From: Adiantum capillus-veneris
Taxonomy: Eukaryota > Streptophyta > Polypodiopsida > Polypodiales > Pteridaceae
Length of the DNA stretch: 64,000 nt
Direction: 5' to 3'
Assembly (NCBI GenBank): GCA_014529385.2
Contig: CM043943.1
Location: forward strand, 156,856,747-156,920,746
The notes beneath the pieces were generated by a model. It worked only from the letters and a program-made list of their open reading frames with translations, made no database searches and had not been told where the DNA came from. A program made the translations under genes and the position numbers. The first letter of the stretch is position 1. The number at the start of each line of letters is the position of its first letter. Shown here one piece after another: positions 17,686 through 28,285 of the stretch.

Positions 17686-18509
17686 CTGCTGAAGCTTCAT
17701 TGAAGTGCGGTAAAGAGCAAGGAGTGCGGTTTGCAGACGAGGTTGAAGCGGTGAAGCTAGAGGAGGTTCCCGAGCTTGAAACCGAAGAGGAGGTTGAATC
17801 GAGTGATAGTAGTTCTATGGATACAGACACGAGTTGGGAGACTGAGTCGTCCCAATCCAGGTATGATGAGTTTGACCTCTTACATGTGAGTAGAGAGGCA
17901 GTAAATGTGTGCGAGGAACAGCAGGGAGTGCAAGCCGAAATGCTTAATGAAGACCAAGTGGAGCGATCTAGCCTTACATGTGGAGAAGAGCAGGTAAAGC
18001 TGGTGTGGAGTGCCATGCTAATGGCCATGTTGATGAAGGTAGATATGGAATATGCCATGGTGGTGCAACAGGTGCAAAATTTTGCCAAAAAGGTTAGAGC
18101 AATTGTGCCTATGGAAGAGGACGAGGAGGATGCGATGGAGAACGAGTTTCTCTCTTCCTTGGCAGAGATTGAGGATACAGTAGTAGAAAAACAGGTAATT
18201 ATAGCGGACAAGCAGGTAGTGCTTATCGACCTTGAAGGGCCAATTGACGAGGAGGAGCTCAACGATGCTGGAATTGAGTTCATGGCAGTTGAGAAGGGCA
18301 GAGCGGAGTCAAAGTTAGAGGTACTTCCTATGCAATCAGTGCCCTCTATGGTAGGTGGTGCGGACTCCAAGGCAGTGTCTAAGCTTTCTAAGGAGGTCTG
18401 TGAGTGGTGGTTGAAAGGAATGTTGATAAAAGCAGCTGTACAGTGTGCTGTTGAGCAAGGTACAGGATCTACTAGACGAGGATCTAGCCTTACATGGTTG
18501 GGAGATTGA
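17664..18509 (+). CDS. Acidic C-terminal ORF of the TR-GAG element
   Basis: 281 codons overlapping the gag frame. It is very acidic and Ser-rich at first (VPELETEEEVESSDSSSMDT), followed by predicted helix with Met-rich stretches, and a second acidic block (VPMEEDEEDAMENEF). No RT, protease or zinc-knuckle motif. I do not recognise a domain. It may be the C-terminal part of the gag polyprotein in another frame or a separate product. The long antisense frame across it is a shadow. Confidence 0.5.
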   Translation: MVPSSSVAAEASLKCGKEQGVRFADEVEAVKLEEVPELETEEEVESSDSSSMDTDTSWETESSQSRYDEFDLLHVSREAVNVCEEQQGVQAEMLNEDQVERSSLTCGEEQVKLVWSAMLMAMLMKVDMEYAMVVQQVQNFAKKVRAIVPMEEDEEDAMENEFLSSLAEIEDTVVEKQVIIADKQVVLIDLEGPIDEEELNDAGIEFMAVEKGRAESKLEVLPMQSVPSMVGGADSKAVSKLSKEVCEWWLKGMLIKAAVQCAVEQGTGSTRRGSSLTWLGD

Positions 18510-18952
18510 GTTAGGTATGTTAGGTCTATTTGGTACGAGTGATGGTACAAGCAGGTCTTTGGATGGTGAGCACGAGGGTGCTCTATTCGGTGTTCTCGAA
18601 GATGTTTGGTTGCGAGTGGGCAGTTTGCCAATAAGTGCTTGGAGTGGTAGAAGCATGATGATGGCAGTTTGGCTGTGCAGTTGGATATGTGCCTTGATGT
18701 TGCACTATGCAAGGTTGTTGCACGTGGATGAAAGGGACCAATGCAAGGTGTTCGACCCAGGCGGTTGATGACAGGTAAAGCAGGGGGTTGAGCAACCCGT
18801 ATAAACAAAGACGGCGGGTAGCAGATGATAGTTTTGTACATGTGCTAGGGGTTTTATGGTGTACAGACAGTTTGTTTTTGGTGTGCAGTGTTTTAGTGCA
18901 GTAAGCCTATGTGTGGTTAAACATAAATGTTCAACGAGAGGGTGGACAATGA

Positions 18953-21237
18953 TGGTGCAGCCAAAGTTGGTTTAAGCTAGGCAATGGTCTGTGCCAAGTA
19001 GAGGCGGCAGGCAAGTGCAATGCAGAAGGCTAGGGCAAGCGCCACGGACCTCGGCAGACGAAGGGTAACGGAAGAGTATGTCTAAAGCGGCTTTTTAGGC
19101 CAAAAGCGCCACGAGACGGTCCAGATAAGATGGCAGATGAAGGTGTCCGAAGTGCTCTATCAGTGTTCTGAAATGTAGTGTTCAGTGTGCTCTAGAAGCC
19201 GATCCAGACGGCTCATCAAACGGGGCCCCGATGTGCAAGATACTGAAGTTTAAAGGTAGAGTGTGTAGTAGATTTCCGATGGGCAGGGCAGTTGGGGACA
19301 GGTGGCCCGGGCTGATGTCAGTATATACATGTGTAGTGCGGGAGTTGCGGAGCATGCATGTCTTCTCGGATTGCGAATCTGAGCTCTGGTTAGCAAGATA
19401 TGGTCAATAGAAATTTTCTCAGGGGCCGGGTCTGAGCCCATTTGACCGCATTGGGAAATGCGCCATCTGGTGTTTTCATGAGCTCGCCAAGTGTTTGGTG
19501 CGTAATATGCAGTGTATGATGCTAGCAGGAAGTGACGGCACGTGTATCAGAGTCGGGAGCGGTGAGATACTGAAGTCGGAAGATGAGGTGCCCTTACCCA
19601 GATTGGGTTGCAGGTAATTTGGTCAATTTTTATGACCTCGGTTCGAGGTCTTCCTAGCCTAGGGGTGAGATGAGAACTATGCGGCTTGGAGCTGGAGATC
19701 TAAGGTCTCAATTGGCCTTGACTGCTTGGGAGTCAGATCACCAGGTGATGTTTGGCAGGCACTGCAATTTGGGGGAAACCACTTTTTGTTGAAAGGAATT
19801 TTTAACTTTTTCAAAGGCCTTAAAAGGCTGGAGCTTTACGCTGCTGCCACGTGGCAGAAGGAAAAATCCCACATGGGGAGCCACATGTCGCAGTCGAGGG
19901 GTATTTGACCCAAGGCATGCCTACCCATTAGGCATATGAGGCATGGGGGGAAGCTCCCTTGAGCTTGGCGATGGTTGCCGCCTAGTGGGCGTTGTGGGAA
20001 GCGTTGCGCGGCGTTGCAAGGCGGAGACAGCGCGGGTTTTGGCCGGTTGGGGTGGCGTGGTGACGCGCGCCCTCTTGAGAAAGGAGGCCGGTGGCCAGTG
20101 ATGATAACGTGGCAGACCCGGGTAAGGGTGGCATCCGGCGGCCCTTGGGACCTCTCTTTTGAAAGAAGAACCCCCCCCCCATTAGCGATGTTGCTAATGG
20201 TAGGGTAAGGGGCGCTTCCCGCAGAAGTGAAGAGAGGCTCGAAGGCAAGTGAGAAATTTGGTGGCAAGGGGAATGTCCTGCGGACAAGGAGCATAGAGGA
20301 AAGAAGAAAGAGTTGGCGAGGAGCCCATTTCAAGGGCCGTCTGGGCAGAGCAAAGGCCAAGCCAAAGCAAGGGCAAATGGGCAGGTAAGAGCCGGGGCCA
20401 AAAGGGAGCAAAGGAGGAGAGAGAAAAAAAAAGAGAGGTGACAGAGGAGTCGGATAAAGAGAGGGAAAGAGTCAAAGTCAAGCCAATAGAGCAGTACAAG
20501 GCTGAGCCCACAAAGGGGTAAAAAATGAAAGATAAAAAGAAAAAATGAGAAAAAGCTAAGGGGCAATAGCGACATCGCTAATGCCCTCCCCCCCCCAAGA
20601 GCAAAAGAGAGAAGAAGAGAGCAGATAGAACAAGGCGGTGCCCGCTTCCAAAAAATACCAAATTAGGGTATCAGATGGTCCAATGAGAGGGTAATTTCCC
20701 AAATTGAAGACCCCCCCCTATAAAAGTCAAAATTGGATCAAATTAGGGGGTTTTTTCTGGCTTTTTGGGTGCCGTTTGAAGCCTGCAAAGAGGAGCTCTC
20801 TAACAAAGGAGTGTGCCTGTCAAAGCCCTTTGTATTTTCTTGTAAAAATGGCCATGGTGATGGCAGTGTGAGCCTATGTACATGCTTTTTGAAATGCAAT
20901 CAAGCCACTGTTGCCCCTTATTGCTGTAGTTTCCCCTTCCCCCCTTGTCTTTCTCCTGCTTTGGTGTTTCCCCTCGGTGCCGGCTATGTGGAAGTGTGTC
21001 CCCCCCGGACCGACGGTGTCTTATGTGAGAGTGAGATTGAGCGGCTGTGAGCGTGTGTAAGGGTGGAGACAGGCTGTGGTGGCAGTAGATGTGCATCGTG
21101 TGGTGGATTTGTGGAGTGTGTGAGCAGTGGAAATTGGGATGCGGTGGTCTGCTAGTGTGAAGTGTGTTTTTGAAGGTGTTTTCCGAGAGGATAGGGGTGC
21201 TGTGGAGCCGGGCATGTTCCCCCATTCCCCCTCTCCA
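18953..21237 (+). repeat. TR-GAG 3' LTR
   Basis: 2285 bp, collinear with the 5' LTR with scattered substitutions and shorter C runs (20171-20180, 20588-20597). CCCCTATAAAAG recurs at about 20715-20726. Confidence 0.88.
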
Positions 21238-21241
21238 ACGT

Positions 21242-22367
21242 CAATCCTGGGAAGGATCCGCTTCGGTCATGGAAGTGCGCATCCCTATACTGGAGCTTAT
21301 GGATCCTGTTGCTCAATATGCTCTTAACGCAGTGATTCTTTTTTTCCCGGGTAGAATGCCTGTGGCTCAGGATGTAGGGAAATGGGTTGATTTCCTACTC
21401 AAACGGCAAGCAGTCCGAGGGTTTTACTTTGGTACGCGAGGGTTCTATGAAGTCTTGCTGGCCGACATGGATGCTCGGGATGCTCTGCTTGAAATGTCTC
21501 CTCTTTTTTTCAATACCCAGATGACTCATGTATTGCCTTGGGCTCTCACCAAGGACTATCAGAGTCTCATTCGTCACAAGTGTCTCGTCTGGGTTGAGGT
21601 GGTCGACTTTCCTCGCACTTGGCGTCACTTTCTTCCTTTGTTGGCTGCTCAACTGGGCAAAGTCATTTGCCCTCCTAAACTGGACGCAAACACTAAACCG
21701 TTTTTGTATTTTGTGGGACAGAGATATCCCCACACCAGCAGGTATTTGGATTGATTCTGGGGATGCAGTGATTGAAAAGCGTCCGTTTAAGCTTAAATGG
21801 GGAAAGTTTGCAAATTCTTACTTCCACTGTGGCAAATTTGGTCATATACAGTTCGAATGTTCGGAACCAAATCCGCAACCACCTCCTTCGGTTGTCCCTA
21901 TTACTCAACCTCGCTCACCTCTGAAATCTTCTAAGGTTCAAACCAAAGGTGCTTCAACCTCCTCCCCGACAACTAGGGCGAATAAAGGCAAAGGGAAACA
22001 ATTACAATTGTCTGCACTTTCTGCTTCTCCAAATATTAAAGACAAGCGAAAAGAACAGGTTTCGATCTCTCAAACTTGGTTGGTGCCCAAGAAACCCGCT
22101 AAAGCTGCTATAGCCCGTATTCCGGCCTCTTCTTGTAATTATGTGCCCCCTTTGAAGAATGTTGTTCAGAAAAAATTCCCTTGTAATGACAACACTTCTT
22201 TGGATGAAGCTTGGGACAAGGTGGTTCATTTTTACAAGGAAGTTGTTATAGGAGAAGCCTCTTCATCGCAAGGTGCCTTTATTTTTAATCATTTGGATCA
22301 GGGTCTTGACCCACCTCCTCAGGTACCTATAGCTGGGGAGGATGTGTCGATGGGCATTGGTACTTGA
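21242..22367 (+). pseudogene. LINE 2 ORF1, main part (DUF4283-like plus knuckle)
   Basis: After the inserted element the frame reads QSWEGSASVMEVRIP, then GKWVDFLLKRQAVRGFYFGT and DYQSLIRHKCLVWVEVVDFP, like the DUF4283 region of plant LINE and Gag proteins. A frameshift near 21715-21730 moves it to a frame with SYFHCGKFGHIQFEC, a knuckle whose first Cys is Tyr, then a long basic and Ser/Pro-rich tail ending at 22367 (DVSMGIGT). RNA binding is the expected role. Confidence 0.7.
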
Positions 22368-22430
22368 GTTTTCTCCCCTTTTTCCTGTTTCCTGGCCCAC
22401 TGTATATACCATATAGAATGCATAGTTCTT

Positions 22431-23260
22431 TGAATTGCATCTCCTATAATGTGCGTGGGTTATGCAATCACGACAAGTGGCGGCTTACCTGACACTATGT
22501 ATATACATGTAAAGGGGACATTGTGGTTCTTCAAGAGCATAACCAACATCAATTTGCAGGACAAATTTCTTACTTTGTGGGCTACTGGATAGCTTATGCA
22601 AGATGAACTGGCTATTCTGGAGTGCTTATACTTGCCAGACATGAACTCTTCCTGACCTTGGTTTTCAATGACCCGACTGGGAGATGGATGGTCATCCAAT
22701 GTATTGTTAATGGGGAAGTTTTCGAATTTGGAGGATTATATGCATACACAGCTTCTGCAGATAGGGCACGGTTGTGGAGTGCTATCTCCTCTTACTGTTG
22801 GCGTTCCAATGCCTTTCTCTGCATGGATTTAAATAATGCACCAAACCTTGCGGATAATACTACAGGCCATTCTCACATGCTTCATATGGAACGGCAATCA
22901 TGGGACCAATTTATGTCGACTTGTAATGGGCTTGATTTGTGGTCCTTTTTGCATGCGACTTATCTAGGATTCACTTTTCAGCATAATGCTCAATCTATGT
23001 ATCGCGCTTGACTGGATCGCTTGTATCTTTTTCACATGCAACAGTATGATGACTTTGTATGTGAGATGAGGATTGATTATGCTATGTGTCTCTCGGATCA
23101 TTTTCCCGTATGCTTGAAACTTAGTTTTGGCTCTTTTGATGTCAATGACCGCCTACCCAAGAAGAGTCTTTTGCATATCAATAATGCTCATCTCGAGCAT
23201 GAACCTTTGCGCTATGATTGTGGATGTTATTCAGCCTTTGATCTCCCAAATGTATGTTGA
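22431..23260 (+). pseudogene. LINE 2 EEP endonuclease, decayed
   Basis: Begins LNCISYNVRGLCNHDKWRL, then GDIVVLQEHNQHQF after a stop. Later come CMDLNNAPNLADN (the catalytic D-x-N position) and the domain's closing SDHFPVCLKLSF, which includes the SDH catalytic triplet. At least three stops. Confidence 0.75.
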
Positions 23261-23329
23261 TATGGACATAGCTTGGTTCCGCTTTGTTATGAGTGTTCAA
23301 TGTGTTATCTAGGATTATGGAAGGGAATA

Positions 23330-25738
23330 TTTTTCATGATTAAGGGAACAAGTTAATCATGCAAAGGATGCTTGTAGCAGATTAATGCACTTGGCTAATC
23401 ATTCTTCTCTTACTACCACTCAAATGACTGAGTTGCTTTCTGCTGGCATTATGTTACGGCACAATGATGAGAGAAAATTGGCCAAATGGCAGACTCGAGC
23501 TCGTCAAGAGGCTTTTGCAGATAAAGAATGTGCTTCTAAACAATTCTTCCAACATTTGCATCACTCTAGGTAGTCTCAAGCTATATGGAGGGTTAAATTA
23601 CCATTAGGGGAGTGGACCTCCACTTCCGAGAGCTGGCACTAGCCCTACACTCTCATTATGGCAAGATTTTTGAGGCCCCCTTCTTCTCCGACAAGAGAAG
23701 CTCGCCAAGCGCATCACATGTTTCTATCGCATGTTGCTCCCATTCTTTCGATGCGGCAGGCTCAAGACTTGGAAGCTGTTTTCATTGAGTCAGAATTATA
23801 TGCCATCTTGCTTGATTTGGGTCGATAGAGAGCTCCTAGTTGGGATGGTCTCGGTGTGGATTTTTTCTTGTCTTTCTGGGACTATTTTAAGCTGCCTCTG
23901 TTGTTCATGATACCAAGAATTTCCCTCCTCTTGGAAAGAAGGGTTGCTCAAGCTGATACCTAAGCATGCATTGTGTGAAGAATTCTCTCATTGGCGACCT
24001 ATTACACTCATGCGTGTGGTATATAAATTAATGGCAAAAATGCTTGTTAACCGACTCAAGTGTTTTTTGCATGAAGGCTTGCATCAATCTCAATACGGCT
24101 TCATTCCATGACGTCAAATTACTGATAACCTCGCAAATGTCATCATTGGAATGGAATATGCAAAATATAATCGACAGGATGTTTCGGTCATGTAGGTTGA
24201 CATTGAAAAGGCATTTGAGACTGTTCTTTGGGATTATATTGCGGATACGATGTAACACTTGGGCTTTGGGCCTAGGCTATCCCGTGTCGTGCTTTTCTTG
24301 TATGCACACAACACTTCTGCAGGCTTGCTGGATGGATCTCTCACAGAATCTTGGCCTTTGGGAAGGTCGGTAAGGCAGGGCTGCCCTCTGAGTGCTTTGC
24401 TTTATGCGATTGCTACTCATCCCTTGTTTATGTATTTGGATTCCTTGACTTCCATTGGTAGGCTACATGGCCTGACTTTACCTTCTGGACGACAGTTTGC
24501 TGGTCAGGCTTATGCGGATGACTCTTTGTTCATGCCTCGCAATAACTATGACAATGTACAACAAATTATGCATGCTTTTCACTTGTTTGGATTGGCAGGA
24601 GGTCTCAAAGTTAACTTTTGCAAATGCAAGCTACTGCCTCTGAAAGAGTGTGACTGGCATAAGATATTGTGGCCTAGGGAGATTGTTCCTCCACATGTTC
24701 TGGCTCACCATTTGGGTTATCCGTTGGGTTGGAATGTATCGGCTATGCAGAAACTAGATTGGGTGCTCCAACGTCTGCATTCCAAGTTGAATTATTGGAA
24801 ACTGTCCACATGGCCATTCATGTGCGTCTCAGGATTGTCCAATGCATCCTTGCGGCTTATGTGCAGTTTTACTTGCCTTTGTTATCCTGGCCTCGGTTGC
24901 GTTTGCAGTCCCTCATGTCCAATATTTCAGAGCATTTTTGGCAGACCTCCTCTAGCAAGAAGGGTCTTCGGCTTCTATCTATGGTTAAGCTGTGTTCTCC
25001 CAAGCGGCTTGGAGGGTTAAGTATTTTGGACTTGCGACGTCATCTTCTGCCTCATAAAGCTATGCTGTTGCCAGTTTTGGTGGAGCAGCAGCAACCCTGG
25101 GCTCTCATGGTCACACATTTGTGTACGCACATTGTCACCCCATCTTTTGGTCATTGGAAACCGACTTATTGGGATGTTGTTTTTGGGAAGCTTGAAGAAC
25201 ACATTCCTGGATGTCCCTTTACTTCTTCTCTAATTGTTGATTGGAAGGTTGTCACTTCGCATTTCGCTTGGAATGGTCAACAATCCTCTGTGGGTAACCT
25301 TCTTCGCTTAGAGAGTCTGCATTGGAGCAGGGCTTTCGCTTCGACTTTGGTTCAACAGTCTCCTTGCCAAGCGTATTTTATTTCCCAAAAAGGAATCTAT
25401 CGGGTGCATTAGGTGGCTGATGACTTGGGTTATGTTCTTTCGTTCACTGATGCAGTGTCCTGCTTTCGGTTGAGTCTTCACTATTCTCCTATCTGGAGGG
25501 AGATTCAAAGGATGCTTGCTGCTCATTCACCCATTCCTCCTTTGGTTGTGGACTCTTGCTTCTCTGACTGGAATCTGGCTACTACTAGATTGGACTGCAT
25601 CTCAGCTAGTAGTGTCTATGCCATCCTTCAGTCTGATGTATGGATTGTGCATAAGGGTAATCAGCTGTGGTCGCTTTCCGAGTAATCCTTGTGGTGGCAA
25701 CACACATTGTCTCTCATTTGGCAGAGTCTCTTTGAAGG
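23330..25738 (+). pseudogene. LINE 2 reverse transcriptase and C-terminal region, decayed
   Basis: Fragments are in several frames: WRPITLMRVVYKLMAKMLVN, SVRQGCPLSALLYAIATHPL, then AGQAYADDSLFMPRN with the catalytic YADD intact, and GGLKVNFCKCKLLPL. Downstream are LSWPRLRLQSLMSNISEHFW and KLCSPKRLGGLSILDLR, the typical thumb/connection motif of plant L1s. The last part (24729-25685 and after) enters zf-RVT (LWWQHTLSLIWQSLF) and is cut by the LTR element at 25739. Confidence 0.82.
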
Positions 25739-25995
25739 TGTCACAAACTGGTGACGTGGCTGCTAGTACACACCCACCCTACTGCTGAAAACAGGTTGCT
25801 GAAAATGCAGACGTGGTAGGCAGCGTACGAACTGGCCCGCGAATTCTGGCTGATTGATGACGTGGCACGCATGTACGGACTGACCCGAAAAATCCGGCAC
25901 AAAACGCAGGGCTGCACAGAAGGCAAGCTTTTTGCGTGGGCTGCTTTTCTATGCAAGGGGCTGGATTCTACGCAAGTTCTTGCTTTATTTTACGC

Positions 25996-26086
<91 letters not shown>

Positions 26087-26151
26087 TTGATGCTTTATTT
26101 TTACAAGGCTTTTGAGTTTCCAGCTTTTGGGGCTCTGCTTTTGGGCATCCC

Positions 26152-26214
<63 letters not shown>

Positions 26215-26554
26215 TTGATGCTTTATTTTTACAAGGCTTTTGAGTTTCCAGCTTTTGGGGCTCTGCTTTTGGGCATCCCTTGTAATCTCTTTATAAGTGT
26301 GGGCATGCCTCCCACTTCTTAGAGCATCTGGACGTAGAGTCTGAGAGTGAGAGCCTCCCACTCCCTTGTACTTTGAGTTGCAGATTAATACAAAAAGAAA
26401 TACCGAAAGGGGCGCCAGTCTTTGGGGCCAACATCTCTAGGCACGGGACTCCACCGGGCTAGTGTCAAATCAATTGTGAAATGTGAACTGTTTTGAAGGG
26501 AATTCTTGTGATGTCGCGGTAGAATCTCGACTTGGAGTTTCCAAGTCTGTTAGA
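25739..26554 (+). repeat. Family G 5' LTR with duplicated (GA)n blocks
   Basis: 816 bp against 582-638 bp for relatives. The excess is two GA microsatellites (25998-26084, 26153-26213), each followed by the same 70-bp block (GCCTTGATGCTTTATTTTTA... to GGGCATCCCT). Confidence 0.85.
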
Positions 26555-26555
26555 G

Positions 26556-26567
26556 TGGTATCAGAGC
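26556..26567 (+). other. Primer-binding site, initiator-tRNA-Met type
   Basis: TGGTATCAGAGC one base after the LTR. Confidence 0.85.
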
Positions 26568-26732
26568 GCAAAAAGATTCTTCTTCTATGGAGGATCCGAT
26601 CCTTTTTACAGCGCACACAGCTTTTTGGGAAAGAATCTTCGTGTCTCAACCCTGGACTTATTAGCCACTCCCACCCTTAATACATCGGGCATCGGGCGCG
26701 CTCCCGTCTTCATCGCTCTGTCTTACAGGGCG

Positions 26733-27600
26733 TAATGCCTTTAAAAATCCCAGATTACACTTGGGTTTTGGTGAAGAATCTGACAGAGATGACACCTCTT
26801 AGTGGGAAGGCAAACAAAAGTTGAAGATCCAGCGCGGGAACTGAAGAAAAGAATGAAGATTTGGCCAATTTTTTTTCGGACAAGTTTGCCAGAAAAGGAG
26901 TACAAACGTCAACTGCAGATTGTCATATGTGTGAACAGATTGATTAAGTACTCCAGGAACCCGAGATTGGTAATACACTTGAAGAATTACCCGAATGATA
27001 CGATTTACTCGAGATGGCGTGTGGCCATTGCTTCTTCTCTCAGGTAGGGAGTAAAACCAAAAAGACAGACGAGTGCAGAAAAGCAGAACCTGTACTCGCA
27101 GAAAGACATGGACAAGCAAAGATTCAGAAAGGGCAAGAAAAAGGCAAAGAAGCCTAGATTTCATCCAGTTTTTGACAGTTCTACCGAGGACTCATCCTCA
27201 GATACTTCGGACTCTGACGATCACATGTTTTATGCAACGAAGAAACATTTTTTTTTCAAGCCAACCAATATGACTTCCTCAAAGATAAAAGCAAAAAGGT
27301 CAAAGAATTTAAAGAAGGTGGACAATCGATTTGAATCCTTTTCTAGGTTCCGTGATGCTCGAACATGGTGGTTCACTCTTCTACTGAGAAAGGAAGCTCC
27401 GGTTAAATGGTTGAAAGGCTTTTTATTTCTTCTTGGCTGACTCGGGGAGACGAACGAGATATACAAACTGCTTGGAATCATCTTTGGATGACCAAGGGAG
27501 ATTCTTTGGACGCTTATTGCGAGAGGTTTTCGGGGTCATGGGAGCATCGGAAAGGGAAAATTCCACAGTCAGAGTTATTCTGAATGGAGTTAGAATTGTG
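26733..27600 (+). pseudogene. Family G gag, decayed with in-frame deletion
   Basis: From the ATG at 26733, broken frames read IPDYTWVLVKNLTEM, then a lysine-rich and Ser/Asp-rich region (FRKGKKKAKKPRFHP, DSSTEDSSSDTSDSDDH) and the capsid motif FRDARTWWFTLLLRKEAPVK. Compared with 58230-58817, about 36 codons between FRDA and RTWW are missing. After a stop it continues DAYCERFSGSWEHRKG. Function of the intact family: capsid. Confidence 0.75.
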
Positions 27601-27796
27601 CACAAGAAATGAGCAAGCACTTGAATGAGGATGGGTTGAGAGGAAACTTTGAGGAAATATGGTTGCTTTCTGAGAAAGCGAGTTGCAAAGAGGTCTATGC
27701 CAGCATTGCATCTGTGCATGAGGCTGCATCCAAGAACACATGGGTTGTAAGTGTGCAAGCATGGTTTTCAGCTTTTAAGTTTTTACTGAGTTTTCA

Positions 27797-28285
27797 GTAG
27801 CTGCTGCTCTTCTCAAAGAAAATCTCAGCCTAGTAAAGACTACCCTCAGGTAAGTGTATGCATCTGTATACTCCACAATCTCCTGACCATATGTAAAAGT
27901 AGGTGCTGACCTCCTGATCCACTTTGGTGTGGTTTTAAACACCATAACCAAGCCAAGGTTTAAACTTTACACAAAATCCACTATCCTCTGCAAAACTGTG
28001 TAGCGCATCCAAATGTTGCTGCATACCCTCTGGTGAGTTAGGTATCAACACAGTATATAACAACAATCGGATCCACATCCCTGCCAGCTGGGCACCTCTG
28101 TCACCCTCAGTGTCAATGTAATCAGACACCTCATCAACATACATACCAAATAGAGTAGGAAACAATGGGCAGCCTTGTTTCACCCCAATAGTAGAGTGAA
28201 CTAAATCAAATTCCCTTTCCGGACTGCTTACATGTCCCATCACTGATCTGTACAAAGCCATAATCCCCCAAATCAACTCTGTTCA
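27797..28285 (-). mobile_element. LINE 3 copy B, 3'-sense fragment (RT palm)
   Basis: The minus strand reads IWGIMALYRSVMGHV, HSTIGVKQGCPLFPTLFGMY and DEVSDYIDTEGDRGAQLAG, matching LINE 3 copy A at 31450-31945. YADD is lost (LLLYTVLIPNS). The fragment ends at 27797 without the element's 3' end. Confidence 0.82.

Larger units (their letters stand above)
14514..21237 (+). mobile_element. TR-GAG type LTR retrotransposon (gag-only, 2.3-kb LTRs)
   Basis: Two long collinear direct repeats (14514-16839 and 18953-21237), both TG...CA, flank a 2.1-kb interior. ACGT lies on both sides (14510-14513 and 21238-21241). The interior codes only for a gag-like protein and an acidic region; RT, integrase and protease are absent. 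Non-autonomous elements of this build (terminal repeats plus a gag) are known in plants as TR-GAG. The sequence after the left LTR is not an initiator-Met PBS, so the primer is unknown. Confidence 0.85.
14442..25738 (+). mobile_element. L1-type LINE 2, split by a TR-GAG element
   Basis: ORF1 starts at 14442, is cut at 14513 by a 6.7-kb LTR element and resumes at 21242 in the same frame. The order ORF1 (DUF4283-like, zinc knuckle), EEP endonuclease, RT with YADD and zf-RVT start is that of a plant L1. Its 3' end is lost where another LTR element begins at 25739. Several stops and frameshifts make it inactive. The 5' boundary is not located. Confidence 0.85.
25739..27797 (+). mobile_element. 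5' half of a gag-encoding LTR element (family G)
   Basis: LTR 25739-26554, then PBS and a decayed gag. The LTR start TGTCACAAACT.GTGACGTGG and LTR end match, in reverse, the LTRs at 56552 and 59219, so this is the same family. The 3' half is missing: at about 27797 the sequence changes to a LINE 3 fragment. Confidence 0.8.

Noticed and set aside
17609-18841. 410-codon open frame on the minus strand
   Set aside because: It is the antisense of the acidic TR-GAG ORF. GA-rich sense codons give Ser/Thr-rich antisense without stops; there are no domain motifs.
25862-26218. ORF with long Arg-Glu repeats
   Set aside because: Translation of the (GA)n microsatellites; not a protein gene. The same holds for the ORF at 35023-35253.
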